A stretch of DNA of 64,000 nucleotides from Aphrocallistes beatrix (taxonomy: Eukaryota; Porifera; Hexactinellida; Sceptrulophora; Aphrocallistidae): contig OY725503.1 of assembly GCA_963281255.1 (NCBI GenBank), forward strand, positions 1,922,001-1,986,000, in the 5' to 3' direction. Shown here piece by piece: positions 43,002-53,604 of this stretch. The notes beneath the pieces are model-generated. The model made no database searches and had not been told where the DNA came from. It saw only the letters and a program-made list of their open reading frames with translations. Numbering within the stretch: the first letter of the stretch is position 1; each line of letters begins with the position of its first letter. Position numbers and translations under genes: made by a program.

Positions 43002-43308
43002 GATCAGGGCTGGGGTTGGTTAACCGATTTTAGGGCTCAGTCTATTTGGATTCCTCCAGGGCGGTTAACCGGTTAACCGATGTCAATATAAATTAGTAAA
43101 ATATGGATTTTTGGACTAATCTTTAACCTGGTATTAATAATTTTATAATTTTCAGTGGTCTCGAAATATATTATATGATTATAAAATAGGAATTATACTG
43201 TATTATCAAATTTTTAGAAGCAACATTCATGAAATTTAGAAGCAATATTAATGAAAGAAAAACAATGAAATTAGTGTAAATATTTGACGGCGGTTAACCG
43301 AATCCAGC
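43002..43308. mobile_element. hAT-type MITE with GGTTAACCG ends
   Basis: GATCAGGGCTGGGGTTGG-TTAACCG at the left, CGGTTAACCGAATCCAGC at the right. Flanks TTTGTTAT (42,994-43,001 and 43,309-43,316) are an 8-bp duplication. A near-palindromic TTAACCGGTTAACCG lies inside. Confidence 0.75.
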
Positions 43309-43323
43309 TTTGTTATGATGTTA

Positions 43324-44456
43324 CAGTCTGTTTCATAATTATTTACAATTTTTGAGGTGATTTTGAATGACCATAACTTACTATGTAATCTGTTAGGCAG
43401 TATTTGAATGCAATTTTTCTCAACTATACACTCTTTCTAACGATTTCAATTGATACCTTTCCAACTCTTTGATACCCAACTATTTTTATTCACTTCCGGC
43501 GGGCTTTTTTCTCTCCTTTTGGTCTCGAAGTTAATTCTGACAAGCTAGTTAAGGTATTTCAACTAATTTTCAGCGAATAATGCAGAAACAACGTAGAGAA
43601 GATGTGGCTAAGCTCATTGAAACTTCAAAACTTCCAATGAAGAACATTGCTTCTATGTGCGGTGTCACCCTGAAGAAGGCATATAATGTTAAGCAATGAA
43701 TTTCAGCGGGCGAAAGCATTGAGGCAGGGGTGGAGCTGGGCCTAAAAGGTGCCTCAACAAAGGAGACAGGATCTCGCTCTCTCTAAATATTAAAAACAAT
43801 CCCGGAATTTCTTTGCGGACTATGCAGAGTAGTCTAAAGTTTATCAATTGGAACAAGGTTTTCTTTACGGATGAGTGCTCCATTTGGCTTTGTGGCGGGA
43901 AAGTACAGATGTGGACCAAGGGTACTCAAAAGCCCGTCATCAACATTCCGAGACATTAACTCAAGATCCAAATTTGGGGAGGGATATCTACTCGAGGAAC
44001 TACTCCTGTGCATATTTTTAGAGAGAATTTCAATTCTATCGCATATTGTAATGTGATAAATGAATGTTTGACAGAGACAGCAGACCTACTCTATCCAGAC
44101 GGTTGGAAAACTCCAGGAGGATAATTCCAGTATCCATAAATCCAAGCTCTCTGTCTCATACAAAGAGGAACGCGCCATTAGATGCATAGATTGGCCATCC
44201 TGCGATGTCAAAAGCTATGTGGATATAGAGTGGGGAACCTTTGATCCATAATTCATTGGCAACTTCACAAAATCTATGCGTAAGCGGTGCGACCTTGTGA
44301 TTGCTGATCAAGGCAAAAAGATTAACTATTAAACCATATCCTATTTAATTGTTACTAAGGGGCCATAGAACCAAAATAAAACTTATGAGTGTATATCAAC
44401 TTGAGTTATCAAGTTGCATTGGGTATCATAATTGTAAATAATTATGAAATAGACCG
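43324..44456 (+). mobile_element. Tc1-like transposon, decayed
   Basis: Ends CAGTCTGTTTCATAATTATT and its near complement (AATTATGAAATAGACCG), flanked by TA. 1,133 bp, somewhat short for Tc1, consistent with internal loss. It is inserted in family B. Confidence 0.8.
43580..44330 (+). pseudogene. Tc1-like transposase, decayed
   Basis: Starts MQKQRREDVAKLIETSKLPM then NIASMCGVTLKKAYNV (HTH). After stops: WNKVFFTDECSIWLCGGK (first Asp), VQMWTKGTQKP, WGGISTRGTTPVHIF, CNVINECLTETADLLYPDGW, then pieces resembling QEDNSSIHKSK (second Asp) and IDWPSCD...IEWGTF (third position). Several stops and shifts. Same subfamily as the fragment at 4,965. Confidence 0.75.
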
Positions 44457-45975
44457 TATCATTATGCATCAAAATTTAATAATTGGAAAATTTTGTGATT
44501 TTTCGAGTTATCTCGATTATAACAGTAAGACAGACGCATTTAGAGATGTTATCCACCTTATAATTAATCAACGTGTGCCGAGGCGCCCAATGGGCGCTTT
44601 CGGCGGACACAAAGTGTCCGCCAGCCGCACAGCGCAAACAAGCGAGGTCCGCTTGTCATAATTATCGTTGATATCGGACCGGCGATTATTCAGAGAAATA
44701 TGGCATACACCAACCTGAAAAAACATTAATACTCTAGCAAATAATAATAAATGGATATTTTCATGAAAGGGTAAATGCATTTAATTAGTAAATTCGTTCA
44801 ACAAATAATGTTTATATATTTTATGACTTTAGAGGCGTAGAGAAGCAAGATGACAGCTGTTAACCGAGTTAGTTTATACACTTCTGATTGATCTAAATGT
44901 ATAATACAGCCACACGGTACCACACATAATCCGAAGTTACATTAAGTAGCCAATTGGATAGAAAAAGTTCTAACTACCAAAGTCAAATTTGATAGTCATA
45001 CTTGCCTAAGATTAGCACAAGTGAAGTATTAAGGATACCGCTCGCGAAAAACCATATAATTTGGCTTACAGCATACGATAAAAGTAGAGCTATAATAGAT
45101 GTTACGCGTGGGCACGTATCTCCGTCTAGAAATACTTCCGCATTCGAAACCGTTTTTGGTTATCATTTCTAGTTTTTGAGATACAGTGTCTCAAAGTCTG
45201 TTTTTTTCATTTTCGCTAGCACATCTTAATGGTAGAAATCCGGTCACTAATGTTTTAGGACATGCTAAGGAAATAAATGGTTCCAAAATCGAATAAAATA
45301 TAGTCTATCATATTTGCTACCTCATAAGACAAAAGAAAGTCAAAATAACAAAAATTGTAAATTTAAACGTGGAAAATGTCTTTTTTTTTTGGTAAATCAG
45401 GAATAAATTCACCAAGTTATAAGATGCCAAAAATCGAGTGGTCTACGTTCATCACATAATGATATGGAACAACTCTTTAAATTTTCAAACCTCTATCACA
45501 AACCAATTTTGACTTTTTATTTTTTGAAGGCGGTGAATTTTGAAATTTTCAGTGCCGAGATATAGAGATTTTTAGTTTAGATGTCAAGAGCAATGCAAAA
45601 AGAGTTATTAAAAATGAATAAAAGCATTCACAGGCATTTATTCGCATTGATTCTGATTATTTAAGTATTTCCAACCAATTATTTGCGAAAATCGCTTTTC
45701 TGGAGTCGCCTAACCCCGAATATTTTGAGATAATTGTGAATAATAATTAATATTCATAGCACTACGAAGTATAATCCATCAGTTTAGAATGAATAAATAG
45801 CTTGTAAAAAGTACACTAGGAAGTTAGAACGAATGTCTACGACTTTAGTTTCCAAGTTAGGATTTTCGAAAAATGCTACGTCATCACATGACAAAAATCT
45901 AAAACTTAACATTCCATAGGATGTAGTGCAGTAATATCGATGAATCATATACATATATACCCTTATTAAAAGTAC

Positions 45976-47630
45976 AGGGTGATCCAAAAGTTCTGTAACA
46001 AATTTTGGTGAAGTATTATACTTACACATAAGGATCTAACATCCGACATTTCGTTTTACTTGAGAATCATAAGGGTTATTTCAATTATTTTGCAATCCAA
46101 TTTCCTCTCTTTCCTAATGTATTTGCTAAGGTGGATCATAAATGTTTGTGTGTTTAGCAAAAAGAGAAAAAAGAAAAAAAAATCTCGATGCTACATTTTA
46201 TGATTATACTTTAACAATTGTTATTCTTTTTGGTGATTCCCGGTCAATAAACCAAAAGAAATAATCATTTTTAGAATTTTGAAATAATAACTGACTATAG
46301 GAAGATATAAATATTTTTAATCAGGAGAAAAAAGTTTTTTTCGAATTTGACATTTTTGAGATCAGATTATTGGAGTCCCGGGTATATAATATTTCAAAAA
46401 TTGGTATAAAAAATATTTTGCGCAATGAATAGTGTTCATTTCTAAACTAGAAGGGTGGTAGATTCCATAGATGCAAACCGATTTAAAGTTAGACCATAGC
46501 CTACTCTAATAATGCCTCACAGTAAAATAACCAAGGATGCGGTAATAGCCGAATCGATTAATACACGATTAGCCTAAAGTCGTCAACCATGTAGGATAGG
46601 CATTAAGAATGTATTACCAGCATATATAAACATGGCATCAAATAACATATATCCGTTGTCAAAATTTCGATTCGTCATCATATCATTGCGTAACAGGTCA
46701 TTTTAAGCACGATTTTGGCAATTTTCTAAGCTGTTTTAACCCTATTTCTAAATGATATTAAGGTGTGATTTTTGTGTAGAACCAAGATTAGTACGAGTTG
46801 ATTTGAAAAATTTGGAATTTTTCAATGGAATGTTGTTATATTCCTGCGTTGCTATGGTAATGCATTTTGGTCAGTTTGCTCCATATCCTGCAAACTGTAA
46901 GAACTAGGACTTCAAATTTGATTTTATTTGATAGGTAATTGGCTACTTCCTATTAGTTAATAATACAATTTAAACTTCTAAATTCACAGACTATAGAGTT
47001 ATGAGACAATTTAGTGTTTTGGTCACATTCTTAAAACAACCCATAACTCAAAACTAGTTGAATTTAGAAGTTCAAGTTGTATTAACACCTAATAGGAAGT
47101 AGGCCATTGCCTATCAAACACGATCGAATTTGAAGATCTAGCTACTACAGTTTGCACGAAATGGCCAAAACTGACCAAAATGCTTTACCATAGCAACGCA
47201 GGAATGTAACAACATTCCATTGAAAAATTCTTAATTTTTCAAATCAACTCTTACTAATCTTGGTTCTACACAAAAATCACACCTTAATACCATTTAGAAA
47301 TAGGGTTAAAACAGCTTAGAAAATAGCTAAAATTGTCCTTAGAATGACCTGTTGCGCAATGATATGATGACTAATCGAAATTTTTCCAACGGATATATGT
47401 ACTTTGATATCATGTTGATATATGCTGGTAATACATTCTTAATGCCTATTCTGCATGGTTGACGATTTCAGGCTAATCGTGTATTAATCCATTCGGCTAT
47501 TACTTCATCCCTAGTCCATGATTTTCAGTCTACTGTGAGGCATTATTAGAGTAGGCTATGGTTAGACTAAATTATCTTAGTCAAATCAATGAAGTAGAAT
47601 TTATAGTTGCAGAACTTTTGGATTACCCTG
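45976..47630. mobile_element. TA-flanked element with CAGGGTRATCCAAAAGTTCTG ends
   Basis: CAGGGTGATCCAAAAGTTCT and the complement of CAGGGTAATCCAAAAGTTCT, with TA at 45,974-45,975 and 47,631-47,632. This end type is common in mariner-mobilised MITEs. Its centre contains family C copy 2. Confidence 0.85.
46495..47560. mobile_element. Family C foldback element, copy 2, 7-bp TSD
   Basis: CATAGCCTACTCTAATAATG CCTCACAG and its exact complement at the other end; flanks GTTAGAC (46,488-46,494 and 47,561-47,567). The arms cover practically the entire 1,066 bp. No ORF. Confidence 0.88.
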
Positions 47631-48350
47631 TATATCAGGAGGTGAGAACTAAGAATTTGGGCTTATATTTACAGAGATAGAGAGAAATCACTTTTGGACC
47701 CTAAATGGTTTTTTTTGACCGAATCTGGGAGGGCCAAGGCTGGAACTTTCAAAATAATTATTATATGTGCTCCAATTTTTCTGTACATTATTGAAGACAA
47801 TTTTATTCATTATTTAGCATAATAGCGACTTTGGATACATATTTCATGATTAGATTCGCCAATTTCTAATATATTAATTAAAGTTCTCCATATAATTTGT
47901 AATACAATCAAGTCAATGATAGTCGAGAAATATTTATTTTTTGTCAAAGGTTGTTTGAGGAACCTATATACTTTCGTATACATCCATTCATTTATGATTA
48001 TAATAGACTGTATATCTTTAATAGTTTTTAAGATATGACATCGGCCTCTCTCGGGACCATAGAGAGGTATTATGCACGAACTTCACCGATAATAAGTGAT
48101 ATCTCATGAACAAATGGTCGGATCCGAACAATTCTTTTTAAAAATTATCAGAATTTTATTTCTGACCCAATTATCGCTAAATAACTGATATCAAACTTGC
48201 GATTCCCCGAGCATTAAATAAATGAACTCCTTATAGAACTATTTGATTGAATTTTAATGGCCTTTCTTCTACCGTTGAGAACTCACTTTCAACTCAAATT
48301 ACTTTTTAAAGGTGTGGAAATATGTATATAAACTTACTATGCAGTAACTC

Positions 48351-48454
48351 ATACATACATACATACATACATACATACATACATACATACATACATACAT
48401 ACATACATACATACATACATACATACATACATACATACATACATACATACATAC
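48351..48454 (+). repeat. (ACAT)n microsatellite
   Basis: About 26 ACAT units, followed by GGACGGACGG. It creates an artificial MYVC-repeat frame on the minus strand. Confidence 0.98.
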
Positions 48455-48515
48455 GGACGGACGGATGAGATACTCCGTCCATGCCATAAGGGCATCTCCC
48501 TATAGGAGCTGTACT

Positions 48516-48630
48516 AAAATGGTGACAATGACGTCATAATTCCATGATGAGTCAGACATTTTGGTTCAACTTAGGGAGATATAGCCAAAATACTCCACCA
48601 TGCCCAAAATCAGCTTTCTATCCTTGGCAG
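48516..48630 (-). mobile_element. Family B fragment
   Basis: Antisense B sequence around GACAATGACGTCATAATTCC up to CAGCTTTCTATCCTTGGCAG, where it meets the palindrome below. Confidence 0.75.
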
Positions 48631-48714
48631 ACTCGATTAATGTGTATATACCAGGGTTGAAACCGAATAGTTGATTATTCGGTTTCAACCCTAGTATATA
48701 CACATTAATCGAGT
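48631..48714. repeat. 84-bp palindrome made of two family B 5' modules
   Basis: Arms of 39 bp (ACTCGATTAATGTGTATATA ... AGGGTTGAAACCGAATA) with a single mismatch surround GTTGAT. The outer part is the family B 5' module in opposite orientations. The inner part (GGGTTGAAACCGAATA) is new. 48,715-49,134 has no further feature. Confidence 0.9.
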
Positions 48715-49138
48715 ATTAATATTAAGGTCAATTATTATTTCTTTAACCAAAGATTGCTTAATGGAATCTTCATTTCATGATAATGAAATAGAGAGAGATC
48801 CTACACTAATCAAAAATATAAGATTCTATAAAAAGTTCTGATAAGTTCACAAATATTACGTTTTAATTTATAATTTTGATTCTTAATATAAACCTTTTGA
48901 ATTCCATATGTAATTTATAAGTAAATTCAAAATTCGTATTGAGGAACATGTCATAAAATGGTCATTATTGATTCTACCTTTCAGCCTTACGCAGATTTGA
49001 GATTGATGTGCCCCGGACCATGCTTTGTAACACCCTGATTGCACCTCTGCCCATATATAATAATGGATATTATTGCAATAGTATAGCGTATTCGATATTC
49101 AAAAACAACGACGGCAGGACAAGTTAAGTATTAGTTAA

Positions 49139-50324
49139 GGTTGGCCTTCCCTATGGGCATTTTGCTTTTTATCAAAAAATTGCCAAAAGTCCTTTTTAAC
49201 CATTTTAGGATAACTAAAGGGGTTCTAAACAATCATTTTGATTTTTAGAATTTCAATGCCAATATTTCGCCACTTCGAGCCACTTGTACCACCTGGTGTC
49301 GCCTAAAAAAGGACACATTTTGTCTCATATCCATAACATCTTTGAACCATGTCAGATCATCATTTTAATGCTAAATTCGTGCTCAGCACTAAATTTACAG
49401 CAATTTGATATATATATTGGACATTTTTGGAGAAATTCTTTGGCTGTGGGTTCCTAGCAACGGCCAGGAATGTTCAAAAATTTCTTGCCGTTGCTATGCA
49501 TGGACATTCATAAACTTCTCCAAATATGGTCAATATATATCAAATTGCTGGAAATTTAGTGCTGAGCCCGAATTAGTATTAAAATGATGATCTGACAAGG
49601 TTCGAAGAAGTTTTTTATCTCGAATTCCGGTGGACACTATCGAATGCGGTTATTTTTGGGTGGCCAGTCAGCAATGACCATTTTTCCCACTTTTTGATGG
49701 AGAAAAATTGGATATATCATATTTTGAAGTTAAGTAGTGCTATAAGTTGTCGAATAAGGATATTTGCATGTTATTTAATATTCCAAAGCAGTTAAAACTA
49801 TTGGAAATTGAGGGACATATATAAATATTTTCTAAATCCTATTTTCTGAGACTTTTTTTTCAGCAATTATAAAGGTGATAACTTTTTGTAAATTCAACAT
49901 AGGGACGAAAACTTAACGGTTTCTGATAGACCTCGAAGAGTAGAACATAATGAACAGACAGAATTTTGATAATACAACAAAGAGAATTAAGAAAAAAAAT
50001 AGTGTCAAAATTACTAAAAATAAAATTCCTCGAGTGTTTTGGTGTGAATTTTTAACAATTTTCAAAATTTCAAAAATCTGTCTGTTCATTAGTTAGTTCA
50101 TCGATTTATGAATGAATTTGAAAAGTTTCTAATGGATTGTAAGCATATTGTTTCCGATTTGTTACTTGTAAATGACCAAATTTTTTAAAAATTTTTTTAT
50201 CTCTTTGATTATTTCAATTATTAATGCAGTTTTGCAGATAACTCTGCGATTCAAATCTGCACTGAAAAAATTAAATGAATTGGTTGAAAAAGTCAAAAGT
50301 TAGCTATTATAGAAAAGGCCAACC
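49139..50324 (+). mobile_element. Family E element, full length, TTAA target
   Basis: Ends GGTTGGCCTTCCCTATGGGC and TTATAGAAAAGGCCAACC, flanked by TTAA (49,135-49,138 and 50,325-50,328). Large inverted repeats inside (CAATTTGATATATATATTGG ... ATATATCAAATTG). 1,186 bp, no gene. Confidence 0.85.
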
Positions 50325-50871
50325 TTAAGTATTATGCTTCTATGCAAATATGATTAGATCAAAGATCCAATATAATAGCATTAGACGCACACAAAAGGGT
50401 CTTAAAGATGCATTTGAGTGGGTGAGTGAGTGAGGGAGTGAGTGAATAGTAAGTTTGGCTGAATAAAATACGCAATTTAGAATTTTGTGAGCGTTATTAT
50501 TGATTAGACCAGATTATTTATTTATAGCAGCAGTTGATTGTTACTATATAAAGAAAAAATCTAGTATTATTGCAATTCTATTCCCTCAAACATGTCACAC
50601 AAAATTAATGTCATCACAAGACACATTATTCCGAAGTTGTGCTCAAAGAGGTAAAAGGATGAGTCAACCTGATCTATCTGATAACGTCGAATGATAAACA
50701 TAAAATTTCAAAATTAAGTAAATATTTTAGGATACCGCCCTCGAAAAGCTTGGTCTGACGTAAAAAAAAATAGCTTGATTTCATCATAATTCCATTTAAT
50801 CACTGAGTGGTAACATCTAATCGTACTGTAGGAAGGTATTTATTTGGATTTTTATGAGTTGACCAACTTAA

Positions 50872-52385
50872 GGTTGGCCTTTCATATAATAGCTAACTTT
50901 TGACTTTTTCAACCGATTCATTTAATTTTTTCAGTGCAGATTTGAATCGCAGAGTTATCTGCAAAACTGCATTAATAATTGAAATATTGCAACAGATAAC
51001 CATTTTACAAGAAGAAATCGGACACAATATGCTTACAATACTTTAGAAACTTCTCAAATTCATTCATAAATCGATGATCTAACTCAACGCTGTCCAACAG
51101 GCGGCCCGCGGCCTTGCTTTGTGCGGCACCCGTTACCTACTTCAATCTCCCCCTTTTTTAACCACTTTAATACAAATTCTCCAAATTTTTCCATATCATG
51201 CATCTCGTTTTCTTCCACAAGTATTATTCGCGCAATGATTGCCTTATTTTATCATTTGTTATAGTATATTAGCTTCTATCTTTCACGATAGAAATTGTCC
51301 AAAATGGCTCTATCCATACCCATCCCGAGTGCACGCCCCAGTATTGCGGCCCGCCACTAAATGGTATGAAGCAGTTGCGGCCCGAAGTAAATATAGTTGG
51401 ACAGCCCTGATCTAACTAATGAACAGAGAGATTTTTAAAATTTTTAAAATTGTTAAAAATTCATACCAAAATACCCGAGGAATTACATTTTTAGTAATTT
51501 TGACACTATATTTTTCATAATTCTCTTTTTATTCCTAATATCAAAAATATGTCTGTTCATTATGTTCTCCTCTTCGAGATCTTTCAAAAAGCGTTGAGTT
51601 TTCGTCCCTATGATGAATTTACAAAAAGTTATCACCTTTATAATTGCTGAAAAAAAAAGTCTCAGAAAATAGGATTTAGAAAATATTTATATAAGTCCCT
51701 CAATTTCCATTAGTTTTAACTGCTTTGGAATATGAAATAACATGCAAATATCCTTATTCGACAACTTATAGCACTACTTAACTTCAAAATATGGTACATC
51801 AAAAGTTTTCACCATCAAAAGTGTGAAAAACTGGTTATTGATGACTGGCCACCCAAAATAACCACATTCGATAGTATCCGCCGGAATCCCAGATTAATAA
51901 CTTCTTTGAACCATGTCAGATCATGATTTTAATGCTAAATTCGTGCTCAGCACTAAATTTCCAGCAATTTAATATATATATTGACCATATTTGGAGAATT
52001 TTTTGGCTGTCCGTGCATAGCAACGGCAGGAATGTTTTCACATTCCTGGCCGTTGCTAGGAACCCGAAGCAAAAGAATTTCTCCAAATGTGTCCAATATA
52101 TATATCAAATTGCTGGAAATTAATTGCTGAGGCCGAATTTAGCATTAAAATCATGATCTGACATGGTTCAAAGAAGTTATGGATATGAGACATTTCGGTT
52201 CAAAAATGTGTCCTTTTTTGGGCGACACCAGGTGGTATAATTGGCTCGAAGTGGCGAAATATTAGCATTGAAATTCTAAAAATCGAAATTAAAGTTTAGA
52301 ACCTCTTTTGGGATCTAAAAATGATTAAAAAGGTCTTTTGGCAAATTTTTGATAAAAAACAAAATGCCCATAGGAAAGGCCAACC
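50872..52385 (-). mobile_element. Family E element, full length, inverted, with nested hAT MITE
   Basis: The reverse orientation of 49,139-50,324: starts GGTTGGCCTTTCATATAATA and ends CCCATAGGAAAGGCCAACC, between TTAA and TCAA. The interior matches the first copy along its length except for the hAT MITE at 51,084-51,408. Confidence 0.85.
51084..51408. mobile_element. hAT-type MITE, 8-bp TSD
   Basis: The left end CAACGCTGTCCAACAGGCGG and right end (AGTTGGACAGCCCT) are inverted repeats of the CAGGGCTGTCCAAC type. Flanks GATCTAAC at 51,076-51,083 and 51,409-51,416 match exactly. Subterminal GCGGCCCG motifs. Confidence 0.88.
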
Positions 52386-52480
52386 TCAAGTCCCGAAAGA
52401 GGCAGATGTAATATCTTAAAAACTACTAAAGATATAAAATTCTTACTATTAGAACTTTGAATTTATGCTGATATAAATAC

Positions 52481-52612
52481 AAGCGCGCTTCGCATGCTTG
52501 CGCTGCGCGGCTGGCGGACACTTTGTGTCCGCCAGAGGCTCCCTTCGTTTCCTGGGTTCACATTGGTTAATTATGAGGGAGATAACATCTCTAAATATGT
52601 CTATCTTAGTGT
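52481..52612 (-). mobile_element. Family B 3' terminal fragment
   Basis: CAAGCGCGCTTCGCATGCTT through the GGCGGACAC/GTGTCCGCC hairpin to CTAAATATGTCTATCTTAGT. Only the last ~130 bp of B, between two D pieces. Confidence 0.85.
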
Positions 52613-52615
52613 CAA

Positions 52616-53452
52616 GGATACTGCCCTCGAAAAACCTTGCAAAAAATTTTTTATTGCTAATTTCATTGTATTACTGATCGGTCTACCATCTGATGGCACT
52701 ATTTGGACGGTATTTATTTTGATTTTTGTCAGTTAACCCCCTAAAGTTTAGCGTTCATAAAAATTGAAAGATTATTGGAGGTTTTTGACTCATTACCAAT
52801 TAGTTTTAAACTTATTTGATATTTTTTTTAATGATATGGACCTTAACATTGTTTTGGCACCTTTGGAGATTATATAACTCAAAGATTTGAAAGAATGTGC
52901 AAATAAAATCCAAACTAAATAGCTCTATTAGGGAGTTCATTTATATATTGCTCGGGAAATCGCAAATTTGATCTCAGATATTTAGCGATCACTGGGTCAG
53001 AAATAAAATTCTGATCGTTTCAAAAAAAAATTTGTTCGGATCCGACCATTCGTTCTTGGGATATCGCTTATTATAGGTAAAGTTCGGGCATAATATCTCT
53101 CTATGGTCCGAAAGAGGCCGATGTCATATCTTAAAACTATTGAAGATATATAATCAATTATAGTCTTAAATGAAAGTATAAATGCCAAAATATATAGGTT
53201 CCTCGAACATTCCTTTGTCAAAAAATAAATAATTCTCGACTTATCATTGATTTAATTGTAATGCAAATTCTAAGGAGAACTTTGAATATATTAGAAAATG
53301 GCGAATCTAATCATTAAATATGTGTCCAAATGTGGCTATTATGCTAAATAATGAATACAATTGTCGTTAATAATGTGTGCAGAAAAATTGGAGAACTTTT
53401 GATAATTATTTTGAAAGTTCTGGCCTTGGAGCTCGCAGATTCGGTCAAATAT
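52616..53452 (+). mobile_element. Family D element, left half
   Basis: GGATACTGCCCTCGAAAAAC onward, parallel to 38,258-39,090. It ends abruptly at the sequence leading to the LINE array. Confidence 0.8.
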
Positions 53453-53604
53453 AATTCGAAATTCTTAATTCTGTTGCGTAGTATTTTGAGAAGCTAATAC
53501 TGATCAACCATGGATGGATCAGTAGCGTAATATTTTGAGATCTTGCGTAGGATTCTGAGATTTAGTGTTAATTCTCAAGGTTCACTTGTGGTTCGTTATT
53601 ATAA

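Larger units (their letters stand above)
42787..44655 (+). mobile_element. Family B element lacking the 5' end, split by a hAT MITE and a Tc1
   Basis: B interior runs to TTTGTTATGATGTTA, with two insertions (43,002-43,308 and 43,324-44,456), and resumes TATCATTATGCATCAAAATT to the tail CGCTTG|T at 44,655. The first tail stem here is GCGCCC-AAT-GGGCGC, a perfect pairing different from the common form. Confidence 0.85.
45033..48272 (-). mobile_element. Family D element, inverted, split by a nested mariner-type MITE
   Basis: GGATACCGCTCGCGAAAAAC follows TTAA (45,029-45,032). The sequence is the reverse complement of the right half of 38,258-40,168. At 45,976-47,630 a TA-flanked element is inserted. 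D then continues to about 48,272, where it breaks off before its other end. Confidence 0.85.
50730..52480 (+). mobile_element. Family D fragment split by family E
   Basis: GGATACCGCCCTCGAAAAGC (after TTTA) to 50,867, then the E element, then GTCCCGAAAGAGGCAGATGT onward (52,390-52,480), which is D interior further along. D sequence between the two parts is missing. Confidence 0.7.

Noticed and set aside
45784-46029. 81-codon minus-strand frame
   Set aside because: It lies across a family D interior and a nested element boundary, so it cannot be one gene.
48299-48487. Open frame with MYVC repeats
   Set aside because: Translation of the (ACAT)n microsatellite.
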